From an uncultured Lachnospiraceae bacterium (GTDB lineage Bacteria > Bacillota_A > Clostridia > Lachnospirales > Lachnospiraceae), in contig USDU01000009.1 in NCBI GenBank assembly GCA_900553635.1, forward strand, positions 1 through 23,801: 23,801 bases of DNA. The letters run 5' to 3'. Below are positions 16,383 to 23,674 of the stretch, piece by piece (positions within the stretch are counted from its first letter, which is position 1; every line of letters starts with the position of its first letter). Made by a program: the position numbers and the translations under genes. The notes beneath the pieces were generated by a model. It did not search any database. It saw only the letters and a list, made by a program, of their open reading frames with translations, and was not told the origin of the DNA.

Positions 16383-16982
16383 TTACTGTCTTTTTGTTAC
16401 AATGCTGTCGATCAGGCCGTACGCAACTGCTTCCTCGGCGCTCATATAGTTGTCGCGCTCGGTGTCCGCGGCGATAACCTCCAGCGGCTGTCCTGTGTTG
16501 GCCGCCAGAATCTCGTTCAGCTTCTTCTTTGTCTTCAGAATATGATCCGCTACAATCTTGATGTCTGTAGCCTGGCCCTGTGCTCCGCCTGAGGGCTGGT
16601 GAATCATAATCTCAGCGTTAGGAAGCGCCATACGCTTGCCCTTGGCGCCGCCTGCCAGAAGGAATGCTCCCATGCTGGCTGCCATGCCCATACAGATGGT
16701 GGAAACGTCGCACTTGATATACTGCATGGTATCGTAGATAGCCATACCTGCGGTTACGGAACCACCCGGGCTGTTGATATACAGGCTGATGTCCTTACCC
16801 GGATCCTCAGACTCCAGAAACAGGAGCTGGGATACGATCAGGCTTGCGGATACGTCTGTAACTTCCTCCCCCAGAAAGATAATTCTGTCTTTCAGCAGAC
16901 GGGAATAGATGTCGTAAGATCGCTCTCCCCTGCTGGTCTGCTCAATGACATAAGGTACCAAACTCATATTTGCCATATTCAA
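16383..16982 (-). CDS. clpP: ATP-dependent Clp protease proteolytic subunit
   Basis: ClpP forms the double-heptamer serine protease chamber for ClpX and other Clp ATPases. The 199-residue protein has the catalytic triad Ser103 (MGMAASMGA), His128 (MIHQPSGG) and Asp177 (ADTERDN), and the oligomerisation and hydrophobic-groove regions ([10 protein letters not shown]) of canonical ClpP. It starts 20 bases after tig and ends 18 bases before clpX. Translation could begin at any of three close methionines (1, 3 or 6); the first is placed behind AAAGGATTGA and was kept. No separate promoter fits in the short gap, so it relies on the tig promoter. Confidence 0.97.
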   Translation of the reverse strand: MNMANMSLVPYVIEQTSRGERSYDIYSRLLKDRIIFLGEEVTDVSASLIVSQLLFLESEDPGKDISLYINSPGGSVTAGMAIYDTMQYIKCDVSTICMGMAASMGAFLLAGGAKGKRMALPNAEIMIHQPSGGAQGQATDIKIVADHILKTKKKLNEILAANTGQPLEVIAADTERDNYMSAEEAVAYGLIDSIVTKRQ

Positions 16983-17002
16983 TCAATCCTTTATTATCTT
17001 GC

Positions 17003-18289
17003 TTATTTCTCTACTGCTGCATCAGTTACCAGTTCTACGGCTTTCTGAATAGCCAGATCCTCACGGACAGACTTCAGATCCTCCTCGGCGAACATCTCCT
17101 TCAGCTTCTCAACTTCCATCTTGTACTGCTCAGCCATTCTTCCAAGCTCTGCGTCCAGCTCCTCATCGGATGCAGTCAGGTTCTCTGCTGCTGCAACTGC
17201 CTCAAGTACCAGACGGCTCTGGATACGCTTCAGCGCCTGCGGCTTGGACTGCTCAACCAGTGCCTGTACGTTACCGCCTGTGAACTGCAGGTACTGCTCC
17301 ATGGTCAGACCCTGCATCTGCAGTCTCTGTGCGAACTCGTCTACCATACGCTCTGCCTGAGTCTCAACCATAGCGTCCGGAATCTCCATGGCAGCGCCCT
17401 CAATGATCTTCTCAATGACAGCATCTTCCTTCTTTGCCTTAGCGTCTGCTGCCTTCTTCTCCTCTACCTTCTTGCGGACGTCTGCCTTGTACTCCTCCAG
17501 AGTATCGAAATCAGATACGTCCTGAGCGAAATCGTCATCCAGCTCCGGAAGCTCTTTTACCTTAATCTCCTTAACCGTGCACTTGAAGACTGCCGGCTTT
17601 CCTGCCAGCTCTTTTGCGTGATACTCCTCCGGGAAGGTCACGTCTACTTCTACTTCCTTGCCGATCTCAGCGCCTACCAGCTTCTCCTCAAAGCCCGGGA
17701 TAAATGCGCCGGAACCGATGGTCAGCGGGTAATCGGTTCCCTTGCCGCCCTCGAATGCCTCTCCGTCAACAAAGCCCTCGAAGTCGATGACGGTCATATC
17801 GCCGTCCTGAACTGCTCTGTCCTCTACGGTGATGGTTCTGGAGTTCGCCTCGCGCTCCTTGTCGAGCTCTGCTGCTACTTCCTCATCAGTCGCTGTGGTG
17901 TCAGCCTTCTCTACCTCGATGCCCTTGTACTGGCCCAGGGTTACTTCCGGCTTTACTGCTACTTCTGCGGTGAAAATGAAGGGCTTGCCCTTCTCCAACT
18001 GTACGATGTCTACGGCCGGGCGGGATACGATCTCAAGCTCGCACTCGTCTGCTGCCTGCGGATATGCCTTCTGAATCAGCGCGTTTGCCGCGTCATCATA
18101 GAATACTTCCGGTCCGTACATCTTCTCGATCATCTGACGCGGAACCTTTCCCTTACGGAAGCCCGGAACAGAAATCTGCTTTCTATTCTTCAGATAAGCG
18201 TTCTGAAGCGCTGCCTCTACTTCCTCTGCGGGAACTTCAACAGTCAGCTTCGCCATGTTCTTCTCTAATTTTTCAACCTGTAAACTCAT
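17003..18289 (-). CDS. tig: Trigger factor
   Basis: Trigger factor is the ribosome-bound chaperone and peptidyl-prolyl isomerase that meets nascent chains. The 428-residue protein has the three expected parts: ribosome-binding N-terminus with the signature GFRKGKVPRQMIEK (43-56), an FKBP-type isomerase domain about 155-245 (VEDRAVQDGDMTVIDFEGFV onward), and a helical C-terminal arm rich in Glu/Lys/Ala. AAGGAGG precedes the ATG. It is first in the tig-clpP-clpX-lon-ysxC cluster. Confidence 0.97.
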   Translation of the reverse strand: MSLQVEKLEKNMAKLTVEVPAEEVEAALQNAYLKNRKQISVPGFRKGKVPRQMIEKMYGPEVFYDDAANALIQKAYPQAADECELEIVSRPAVDIVQLEKGKPFIFTAEVAVKPEVTLGQYKGIEVEKADTTATDEEVAAELDKEREANSRTITVEDRAVQDGDMTVIDFEGFVDGEAFEGGKGTDYPLTIGSGAFIPGFEEKLVGAEIGKEVEVDVTFPEEYHAKELAGKPAVFKCTVKEIKVKELPELDDDFAQDVSDFDTLEEYKADVRKKVEEKKAADAKAKKEDAVIEKIIEGAAMEIPDAMVETQAERMVDEFAQRLQMQGLTMEQYLQFTGGNVQALVEQSKPQALKRIQSRLVLEAVAAAENLTASDEELDAELGRMAEQYKMEVEKLKEMFAEEDLKSVREDLAIQKAVELVTDAAVEK

Positions 18290-18376
18290 ATTCTATTTTC
18301 CTCCTTAAGTGTGGGGCACTTTGTGCCTTCCACGAATTCTCTGTGTATATTTTTACATACTTACAGTCATTTTAGT

Positions 18377-18406
18377 AGTATAGCATGAGTGAGGCTTAAA
18401 AATCAA
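18377..18406 (-). promoter_or_regulatory. SigA-type promoter of the tig-clp cluster
   Basis: On the minus strand TTGATT (opposite 18401-18406) and TATACT (opposite 18377-18382) are 18 bases apart, about 90 bases before the tig start codon. I did not see CtsR or HrcA operator sequences in the leader. Confidence 0.65.
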
Positions 18407-18461
18407 GTATTTATACCAAATTTACATAGGTCTGACGGGGGATTTTTCTCATTATCCACAT

Positions 18462-18513
18462 AAAAAACCCCGGCGAAAGGCTCCTGTGTCTTACAGGCGA
18501 CTTTCGCCGGGGT
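18462..18513 (-). terminator. Rho-independent terminator of the spore protein gene
   Basis: A perfect 13-base stem (18467-18479 with 18501-18513, ACCCCGGCGAAAG and complement) carries an inner CCTGT/ACAGG stem and is followed on the minus strand by six T residues (opposite 18462-18467). It lies 15 bases after the spore-protein stop codon and insulates the tig promoter downstream. Confidence 0.92.
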
Positions 18514-18528
18514 CTGTTTTCTTTCTTT

Positions 18529-18747
18529 TTATTTACCGCTCATCTGCTGTTCCTGCTTCATGATCATTTTTTTGACCATTTCGCCGCCGATGGAACCGGC
18601 CTGAGCGCTGGTCAGGTCGCCGTTATAGCCCTCTTTTAAGGGGACGCCCAGCTCGCTGGCTACTTCTTCTTTGAAGCGGCTCATGGCTGCTTTGGATTCG
18701 GGGACTGCCATCTGGTTCTGGGTGGAACCGGAATTCTGCTGTGTCAT
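18529..18747 (-). CDS. Small acid-soluble spore protein, alpha/beta type
   Basis: These proteins coat and protect DNA in the dormant spore and are cut by the Gpr protease at germination. The 72-residue protein has the two conserved blocks: FKEEVASELGV (the Gpr-cut region) and YNGDLTSAQAGSIGGEMVKK, which forms the DNA-binding helical half. A frame open to 18762 exists, but the ATG at 18747 has GGAGGTGATAA at ideal distance and gives the usual MTQQNS start, so it was chosen. A SigG-like promoter ends about 20 bases upstream and a strong terminator follows, so it is a single-gene forespore unit. Confidence 0.95.
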   Translation of the reverse strand: MTQQNSGSTQNQMAVPESKAAMSRFKEEVASELGVPLKEGYNGDLTSAQAGSIGGEMVKKMIMKQEQQMSGK

Positions 18748-18767
18748 GATTATCACCTCCATGATGG

Positions 18768-18797
18768 TAGTGTGCGCGGCGAGGGCAGCGGATATGC
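18768..18797 (-). promoter_or_regulatory. SigG-like forespore promoter of the spore protein gene
   Basis: On the minus strand GCATA (opposite 18793-18797) and CACACTA (opposite 18768-18774) are 18 bases apart. The SigG consensus is roughly GHATR, N18, CATNHTA, so only one -10 position differs from CATACTA. The leader would be only about 15 bases, just holding the ribosome site. Confidence 0.7.
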
Positions 18798-18917
18798 TGG
18801 AAATTTTTTGAAAGACGGACGGTTCCGGCAGGGCGCAGAAAAATTTTCCACGCTCGGGCGCAAATAGGCCCTCCTTAGGAAAGTTTCTCTGCCGCCTGTC
18901 GAAACCTGTTCTTCGCC

Positions 18918-19469
18918 TTACAATCCGTACACGATGCTCCGGGCGATCTCGTCCGCCTTCTCCTGGCTGTAGAGCTGGGCGATTAGGCTCAGGGCGAAGG
19001 GAATCGCGGTGCCGACGCCGCGGCTGGTGGTGATGATGCCATCGGTGACTACCGGGGCGGTCTGGCAGATGGCTCCGGTGAGGCCGTCTTCGCAGCCCGG
19101 GTAGCAGGTGGCGTTTTTGCCGTTCAGGAGACCTGCATGACCCAGGACAGTGGGCGCGGCGCAGATGGCCGCCAGCTTTTTCCCTTTGGCGTTATGCTCT
19201 TTCAAGAGAGCCAGCAAAGGCTCGCATGCCTTCAGGTTCAGGGTACCTGGCATGCCGCCGGGAAGTACCAGAAGATCTGCGTCTTCATAATCCGTCTCCT
19301 CAAACAGACGGTCTGCAGTGATAGAAATGCCATGGCTCCCAGTCACTGTCTTCTCCGCTTTGATGGATACCAGCGTCACTTCCGCTCCGGCCCGGCGCAG
19401 CAGATCTGCGGGCGTCAACGCCTCTACTTCCTCAAATCCTTCTGCCAAAAATATACTTACTTTTTTCAT
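18918..19469 (-). CDS. DJ-1/PfpI family protein
   Basis: This 183-residue protein is of the DJ-1/YajL branch of the PfpI superfamily, which includes stress-protective proteins and proposed glyoxalases or deglycases. The nucleophile-elbow cysteine is Cys103 in AAICAAPTVL, with the partner acid in the EGFEEVE motif (10-16, Glu13 or Glu14), and the strand motif LLVLPGGMPG (66-75). AAGGAGT lies before the ATG. It reads from its own extended -10 promoter. The exact reaction cannot be told from the sequence; older annotation as a thiamine gene (ThiJ) is unreliable. Confidence 0.9.
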   Translation of the reverse strand: MKKVSIFLAEGFEEVEALTPADLLRRAGAEVTLVSIKAEKTVTGSHGISITADRLFEETDYEDADLLVLPGGMPGTLNLKACEPLLALLKEHNAKGKKLAAICAAPTVLGHAGLLNGKNATCYPGCEDGLTGAICQTAPVVTDGIITTSRGVGTAIPFALSLIAQLYSQEKADEIARSIVYGL

Positions 19470-19519
19470 TTTTTCCGACTCCTTCCGTTTTATGTCACAG
19501 TCTTTTGTTTTCTTCGCCC

Positions 19520-19528
19520 ATTATAGCA
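19520..19528 (-). promoter_or_regulatory. Extended -10 promoter of the DJ-1/PfpI gene
   Basis: On the minus strand TGC-TATAAT is a perfect extended -10 about 50 bases before the start at 19469. The hexamer 17 bases upstream is a poor -35, which is usual for this class. Confidence 0.6.
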
Positions 19529-19570
19529 AATTCCCGTTGAATTTTCTATATCTATGTGCTACTGTCCTTT

Positions 19571-19576
19571 TATAAT
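19571..19576 (+). promoter_or_regulatory. Possible -10 element of the CYTH gene
   Basis: TATAAT occurs 66 bases before the CYTH start codon in an AT-rich stretch. No good -35 lies at the correct distance, so the call is tentative. Confidence 0.35.
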
Positions 19577-19642
19577 ATGAATGATTACGACCTTTCCTTT
19601 TTTCACACAGGATTTTATGGAACGGTCTAAGGGGGTCTTTTT

Positions 19643-20092
19643 ATGGAAATAGAACGCAAATTTTTAATCCCGAAGCTGCCGGATAACCTGGATTCTTTTC
19701 CCTGCAGATTGCTGGAGCAGGCCTATCTGTGTACGGAGCCTGTGGTGCGGGTGCGCCGCAGCGATGATTCTTTTATTCTCACTTACAAATCCAAAGGACT
19801 CATGAGCCGCGAGGAGTATAATCTGCCCCTGACAGCTGAAAGCTATGAGCATCTGAAGGCCAAGGCCGACGGTAATATTATTTCCAAGAAGCGGTATCTG
19901 ATTCCGCTTCCTGACGGCCTGACTATTGAATTGGATGTGTTTGCCGCTCCCTTTGAGGGGCTTTGGATCGCAGAAGTGGAGTTTTCGTCCGAGGAGCAGG
20001 CCAATGCCTTTACGCCGCCGGAGTGGTTCGGAGAAGAGGTTACCTGGTCGTCCGAGTATCATAACAGTACGCTCAGCCGCAAAAAATTCTGA
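19643..20092 (+). CDS. CYTH domain protein
   Basis: This 149-residue single-domain CYTH protein is of the triphosphate tunnel metalloenzyme group, which bind triphosphate and divalent metal inside a beta-barrel. The signature ExExK is present at the start (MEIERKF: Glu2, Glu4, Lys6), followed by the barrel residues VVRVRR, FILTYKSKG, KKRYLIP and TIELDVF, with the acidic pair in AEVEF. Short bacterial members act as tripolyphosphatases, but the substrate here is unproven. AAGGGGG lies seven bases before the ATG. It stands alone between divergent PfpI and the XRE regulator. Confidence 0.92.
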   Translation: MEIERKFLIPKLPDNLDSFPCRLLEQAYLCTEPVVRVRRSDDSFILTYKSKGLMSREEYNLPLTAESYEHLKAKADGNIISKKRYLIPLPDGLTIELDVFAAPFEGLWIAEVEFSSEEQANAFTPPEWFGEEVTWSSEYHNSTLSRKKF

Positions 20093-20131
20093 TTCGGATT
20101 CTCTGACGCAGTTTATGAAATCGCGATATTT

Positions 20132-20149
20132 TGTCATCGTTCGCCGACA
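20132..20149. promoter_or_regulatory. Interrupted palindrome upstream of the XRE regulator
   Basis: The 18 bases read TGTC-nn-CG-nn-CG-nn-GACA, symmetrical at 12 of 18 positions. It is about 60 bases upstream of the regulator's -10. It could be an operator, but no second copy was found in this window. Confidence 0.3.
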
Positions 20150-20204
20150 TATTATTTTACTTGAGCTGCGTTTTGTGACATTGCGCATATGAAAATCCGC
20201 AAAC

Positions 20205-20213
20205 TGGTATAAT
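20205..20213 (+). promoter_or_regulatory. Extended -10 promoter of the XRE regulator
   Basis: TGG-TATAAT (20205-20213) is an extended -10 about 35 bases before the start codon at 20248. No clear -35 is seen at 17 bases. Confidence 0.6.
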
Positions 20214-20247
20214 AATGCCATCTTTTCGGAACACAAGGAGAAACGCA

Positions 20248-20652
20248 ATGTCGGAATCTTATCTGGCTGATAATCTTCGCAGCCTGCGCGAAGCTAAAAA
20301 GTATTCCCAGAAATATATCAGTGAACAGCTTCATATTGCACGGCAGACCTACACTGTTTATGAAAGCGGCAACCGTGTCCCGGATATCAGCCTTATCTGT
20401 AAGCTGGCCGATATTTACGACGTTTCTCTGGATCAACTGGTACTGACGGATCTGTCGGCCCACTCGGATATTATCGCCGACGGAACCGAGCCCCGCCACT
20501 ACGCGGCCGTCCCCAACAAGAGTCTGATTCCCTTAAGCGGCGCCAACGCCAAGTCCATCATGGATTTCTTAAGCTTTCCGGAGGAGACGCAGTTGGAGAT
20601 ACGGGAGTATATCCGGTTTAAGAAGTATTTGTTGGCGAAGGAGCAGAAATAA
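20248..20652 (+). CDS. XRE-family helix-turn-helix regulator
   Basis: This 134-residue protein has a Cro/CI-type DNA-binding domain at about 6-65: LRSLREAKKYSQKYISEQL, ARQTYTVYESGNRVPD (recognition helix and turn) and LADIYDVSLDQLV. The C-terminal half (about 75-134) is a short helical region ending LEIREYIRFKKYLLAKEQK, of unknown function, with no peptidase or sensory motif. A frame open from 20215 has no ribosome site; AAGGAG lies just before the ATG at 20248, so that start was chosen. It is a monocistronic unit ended by the 20702-20753 terminator. Targets unknown. Confidence 0.9.
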   Translation: MSESYLADNLRSLREAKKYSQKYISEQLHIARQTYTVYESGNRVPDISLICKLADIYDVSLDQLVLTDLSAHSDIIADGTEPRHYAAVPNKSLIPLSGANAKSIMDFLSFPEETQLEIREYIRFKKYLLAKEQK

Positions 20653-20655
20653 GCT

Positions 20656-20678
20656 TGAAGCCGCATTTTGCGGCTTCA
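20656..20678 (+). other. Stem-loop after the XRE regulator
   Basis: TGAAGCCGC (20656-20664) pairs perfectly with GCGGCTTCA (20670-20678) around a five-base loop, four bases after the stop codon. No T-run follows, so it may protect the 3' end rather than terminate; the true terminator is 25 bases further on. Confidence 0.5.
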
Positions 20679-20701
20679 TAAACTCTGCTTTCTGTTACCC
20701 A

Positions 20702-20753
20702 AAAAACGCTGCTTGTGTGGATGATGAAGTTCATCTGCACAGGCAGCGTTTTT
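20702..20753. terminator. Bidirectional terminator between XRE regulator and pyrC
   Basis: AAAAACGCTGC (20702-20712) pairs with GCAGCGTTTTT (20743-20753), and inner arms (about 20715-20724 with 20731-20740) extend the stem. Both strands end in a run of five or more T residues, so it serves the regulator (plus) and pyrC (minus, stop at 20774). Confidence 0.9.
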
Positions 20754-20773
20754 CTTTTCGCATATAGTTATTC

Positions 20774-22039
20774 TTATAGACTGTATACTATCTTTCCATC
20801 GCAGATGGTGTAATGCACCCGGCCGGTCAGATTCCAGCCCTTGAAGGGGGTGTTGACTGCTTTGGAGCAGAAGCTTTCGGGCTTCCATTCTTCGTCTGCA
20901 GCGAAGATGACCAGGTCTGCGGGGGCGCCTTCGGCGATGCCCTGATAGGGCAGGTGGTAGAGGGCGGCGGGGTTCTGGCTCATTTTGCGCATCAGTTCCA
21001 TAAGGGTCAGGCAGCCCGGTTTGACCAGTTCTGTGATGCCAAGGGCCAGAGAGGTCTCCAGGCCGACGATGCCGCTGGGGGCTTCGGTCAGGGGCTTTCC
21101 CTTTTCGTCGATGCTGTGGGGCGCGTGGTCGGTGGCAATCATGTCGATGGTTCCGTCCTTCAGGCCCTCGATAACAGCCTGCCGGTCTGCTTCCGTCCGA
21201 AGGGGCGGATTCATTTTCGCCAGGGTGCCATAGGTCAGGACAGCTTCATCCGTCAGGGTAAAATGATGGGGCGCCGCCTCGGCGGTCACATGGGAGCCCC
21301 GTCTCTTAGAGGCGCGCACTGCTTCTACGGCTCCTGCCGTACTGATGTGCTGGATGTTTACGTATGAGCCGGTCTCCTCGGCCAGACGGCAGTCCCGCTC
21401 TACCATGGTGATCTCGGCCTCCGCCGGGGAACCGCCGATACCGAGCTTCTCTGATACCGGGCCTCGGTTTATACCGTTGTTTGTAATAAGCTTCGGATCT
21501 TCTTCATGAAGGCTGACAGGCACCTGCAGTTCTTCTGCTTTGATGAGTGCTGCCTTCAGAACCTCTTCGTCCAGAATTGGGATGCCGTCATCGGTAAAGC
21601 CTGCTGCTCCCGCCGCACGTAAAGCATCCATATCTACCAGTTCTTTTCCCTGCATGCCTTTGGTGACACAGGCACAGGAAAGTACGTGGATGCCGGTTTC
21701 TTTTCCCTTATTCAATACATATTGAAGGGTCTCGGCGTTATCAATTACCGGCTTCGTATTGGCCATGCAGACGACGGTGGTAAAACCGCCTGCTGCCGCC
21801 GCATGCGCACCGGTCAGGATATCCTCTTTATACGTAAGTCCCGGATCGCGGAAATGCACATGCACATCCACCAGGCCCGGCGCAACCGCCATGCCTGCCG
21901 CTTCTATGATATCTTCGCAGCCGTCCAGGTTCAGCTGCTCTCCTACAGCTTTGATTGTCCCATTTTCCAGAATCAGATCTCCGATAAAATCTTTGCCGCT
22001 TACCGGATCGATGATTCTGCCTCCGCGAATTCCTGTCAT
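20774..22039 (-). CDS. pyrC: Dihydroorotase (class I)
   Basis: The third step of pyrimidine synthesis: reversible ring closure of carbamoyl-aspartate to dihydroorotate. The 421-residue protein has the metal motif DVHVHFRDPG (His60, His62, Arg64), the class I motif FTDDG near residue 154 whose Asp replaces the bridging lysine, the histidine-bearing HEEDP and QHISTAG stretches, and ATDHAPH near residue 304. Its ATG (22039) follows the stop of the upstream solute-binding gene by one base (TAAC-ATG), with its ribosome site inside that gene, so translation is coupled. No other pyr genes are in the window. Confidence 0.96.
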   Translation of the reverse strand: MTGIRGGRIIDPVSGKDFIGDLILENGTIKAVGEQLNLDGCEDIIEAAGMAVAPGLVDVHVHFRDPGLTYKEDILTGAHAAAAGGFTTVVCMANTKPVIDNAETLQYVLNKGKETGIHVLSCACVTKGMQGKELVDMDALRAAGAAGFTDDGIPILDEEVLKAALIKAEELQVPVSLHEEDPKLITNNGINRGPVSEKLGIGGSPAEAEITMVERDCRLAEETGSYVNIQHISTAGAVEAVRASKRRGSHVTAEAAPHHFTLTDEAVLTYGTLAKMNPPLRTEADRQAVIEGLKDGTIDMIATDHAPHSIDEKGKPLTEAPSGIVGLETSLALGITELVKPGCLTLMELMRKMSQNPAALYHLPYQGIAEGAPADLVIFAADEEWKPESFCSKAVNTPFKGWNLTGRVHYTICDGKIVYSL

Positions 22040-22040
22040 G

Positions 22041-23447
22041 TTAATCTTCCTCTTTCTCTGTCAGCGTTTTGGTCGCATACTCATTAAAGCTGTTGGCGGC
22101 TTCTTTTACACTGTACTGTCCGTCCAGAATCTCGCTTTCCATCTGGTACCAGTATACACGCATCTTCTCAAAGCCGTTTACAGACTGGTAGTATGTGCCG
22201 CTATAGGGCATCAACGCCTCGAAAAGCTGCGCCTCCTCGTTGCCGTCGTACACGTCGCCCATGGACGCGCGTACCGGGAACGCGCCGCTGCGTACCACGT
22301 TTTCCTTCGCAACAGCTTCATCGTTGCACAGGAAATCGATCAGATAACGGGAAGCCTGCTCTTTGGCTTCATCCTCGGTCTTGAATACGCAGAAACCGTT
22401 CAGCATATATTCCAGAGACGGGCTACCATCCTCGGACGGGTAGGGCATAACAACCACGTCCACACCATTTTCCTGAAGGGCCGCCGCGTTGTTGATAGCC
22501 TGTGGCAGGCTCCACAGCAGGCAATAGGACTGATTGCCCGCCACGAATTCTTCCACCGCATCCGCGCCGGTGGAATCGGCGCCGTTCAGCATCCAGCCTT
22601 TGTCCACCCACTCTTTTATCTTGGTAAATGCCTTCTGATTGGCGTCACTGTTCATGGTATAGGCGGTCTTCTCATCGTTCATCAGGCTGCCGTCATACAG
22701 ATTTGTGATGAAGGAGCGGGTCGCGTAGTCGCCTGCGATTCCGGAGCAGTAGAGCATGCCCGATCCGAAGCCGGATGCGTTTAGCTTCTCCAGTACCTGC
22801 TCGAAGGCGTCGGTGGTCCAGGTGCAGGCTCCTTCCCGGTTCATCAGATCGATGGCTCCGGAGCCCTCCAGCATTTCCCGGTTGAAGGCCATCACGTAGT
22901 TGGATCCACTTAAGGGGTACATAACGTAGGCGTCGCCATTTTTGCAGGCGCTTAACAGGTTTTCGCTTATCATGTCATTCTTGACTTCGTCGGTGAACAG
23001 GTCGCTGATGTCGCTGAGCATGCCTGCTTTTGCGTAGGTACTGATTCTGCCCGGCTCGTCCAGAAGGACGTTCGGGAGTTCGCCGCCTTCGGCTTTGATC
23101 TGCTCGTCGATCATGCCGGGGCCGTCGGTGTAATCCAGGAGTTTCAGTTCTACTTTGATGTTCGGGTACTTTTCGTTGAATTTTCGGATCAGTGTCTGCT
23201 CGTAGGTGCCGTCGGCCTGGTCCTCGTCCTGTACGAACACGGGGTAGGTCCACCAGGTGATGCTGGCCTCCAGGTCGGAGACAACTTCGGCCTGCGTCTC
23301 TGCTTCGGCTGTGTCTTCGGTGTCTTCTACTACGTCTGCGATATCTATATCTTCGCTGCCTGTGTCTTTTTTACTCTGGCATCCCATGGCAGATACGGCC
23401 AGGAGACTGGCAGCGGTGAGTGCTGTAAGTTTTTTCCAGTTTGTCAT
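22041..23447 (-). CDS. ABC solute-binding lipoprotein (family 1, sugar-type)
   Basis: This 468-residue extracellular solute-binding protein has a lipoprotein signal: MTNWKK, a hydrophobic core and the lipobox VSAMGC with Cys23 as the lipidated residue. After an acidic linker (about 25-60) the mature domain starts SITWWTYPVFVQ, and shows phrases typical of sugar-type binding proteins: FNEKYPNIKVELKLL, IKAEGGELPNVLL and GMLSDISDLFTDEV. No permease or ATPase genes follow; instead it is fused in an operon with pyrC. The ligand is unknown: a sugar by family, but the pyrC link allows a pyrimidine-related compound (inference). It has AGGAGG and its own promoter. Confidence 0.9.
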   Translation of the reverse strand: MTNWKKLTALTAASLLAVSAMGCQSKKDTGSEDIDIADVVEDTEDTAEAETQAEVVSDLEASITWWTYPVFVQDEDQADGTYEQTLIRKFNEKYPNIKVELKLLDYTDGPGMIDEQIKAEGGELPNVLLDEPGRISTYAKAGMLSDISDLFTDEVKNDMISENLLSACKNGDAYVMYPLSGSNYVMAFNREMLEGSGAIDLMNREGACTWTTDAFEQVLEKLNASGFGSGMLYCSGIAGDYATRSFITNLYDGSLMNDEKTAYTMNSDANQKAFTKIKEWVDKGWMLNGADSTGADAVEEFVAGNQSYCLLWSLPQAINNAAALQENGVDVVVMPYPSEDGSPSLEYMLNGFCVFKTEDEAKEQASRYLIDFLCNDEAVAKENVVRSGAFPVRASMGDVYDGNEEAQLFEALMPYSGTYYQSVNGFEKMRVYWYQMESEILDGQYSVKEAANSFNEYATKTLTEKEED

Positions 23448-23473
23448 GTTTGTAAGTCCTCCTAATCTGTTTT

Positions 23474-23502
23474 ACTATAGCACAGATGTGGGGGTGGGAC
23501 AA
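23474..23502 (-). promoter_or_regulatory. SigA-type promoter of the solute-binding protein-pyrC operon
   Basis: On the minus strand TTGTCC (opposite 23497-23502) and TATAGT (opposite 23474-23479, preceded by TGC) are 17 bases apart, about 30 bases before the start codon. The spacer and upstream flank are C-rich on this strand (G-runs on the plus strand). No room exists for a PyrR attenuator between it and the gene. Confidence 0.65.
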
Positions 23503-23541
23503 GGGGGAAATCGTGGAAATGGGTGGATTGAATAAACGGAC

Positions 23542-23576
23542 GAAGAGAGGAAAAAGTGCCACTTTTCCCTCTCTTC
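23542..23576 (-). terminator. Long stem-loop after dapL, possible terminator
   Basis: GAAGAGAGG (23542-23550) pairs with CCTCTCTTC (23568-23576); after one mismatch AAAAGTG (23552-23558) pairs with CACTTTT (23560-23566). It lies 99 bases after the dapL stop and before the solute-binding gene's promoter. There is no clean T-run after it, so termination is less certain. Confidence 0.5.
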
Positions 23577-23674
23577 TGATATCGGATGTATTTGCTTTAC
23601 CCTGACATGGAAACGATGGGAGCATGGGACGGGGGGGTGGGTTTGCTTCTGGCTTTCTGTCGCTATCGTCCGCC

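Noticed and set aside
16970..18268. A 432-codon open frame on the plus strand opposite tig
   Set aside because: It is a Leu/Cys-rich mirror of trigger factor, which is unmistakable on the other strand.
18290..18406. CtsR or HrcA (CIRCE) operators before tig-clpP
   Set aside because: No tandem heptad of CtsR type and no CIRCE inverted repeat could be found by eye.
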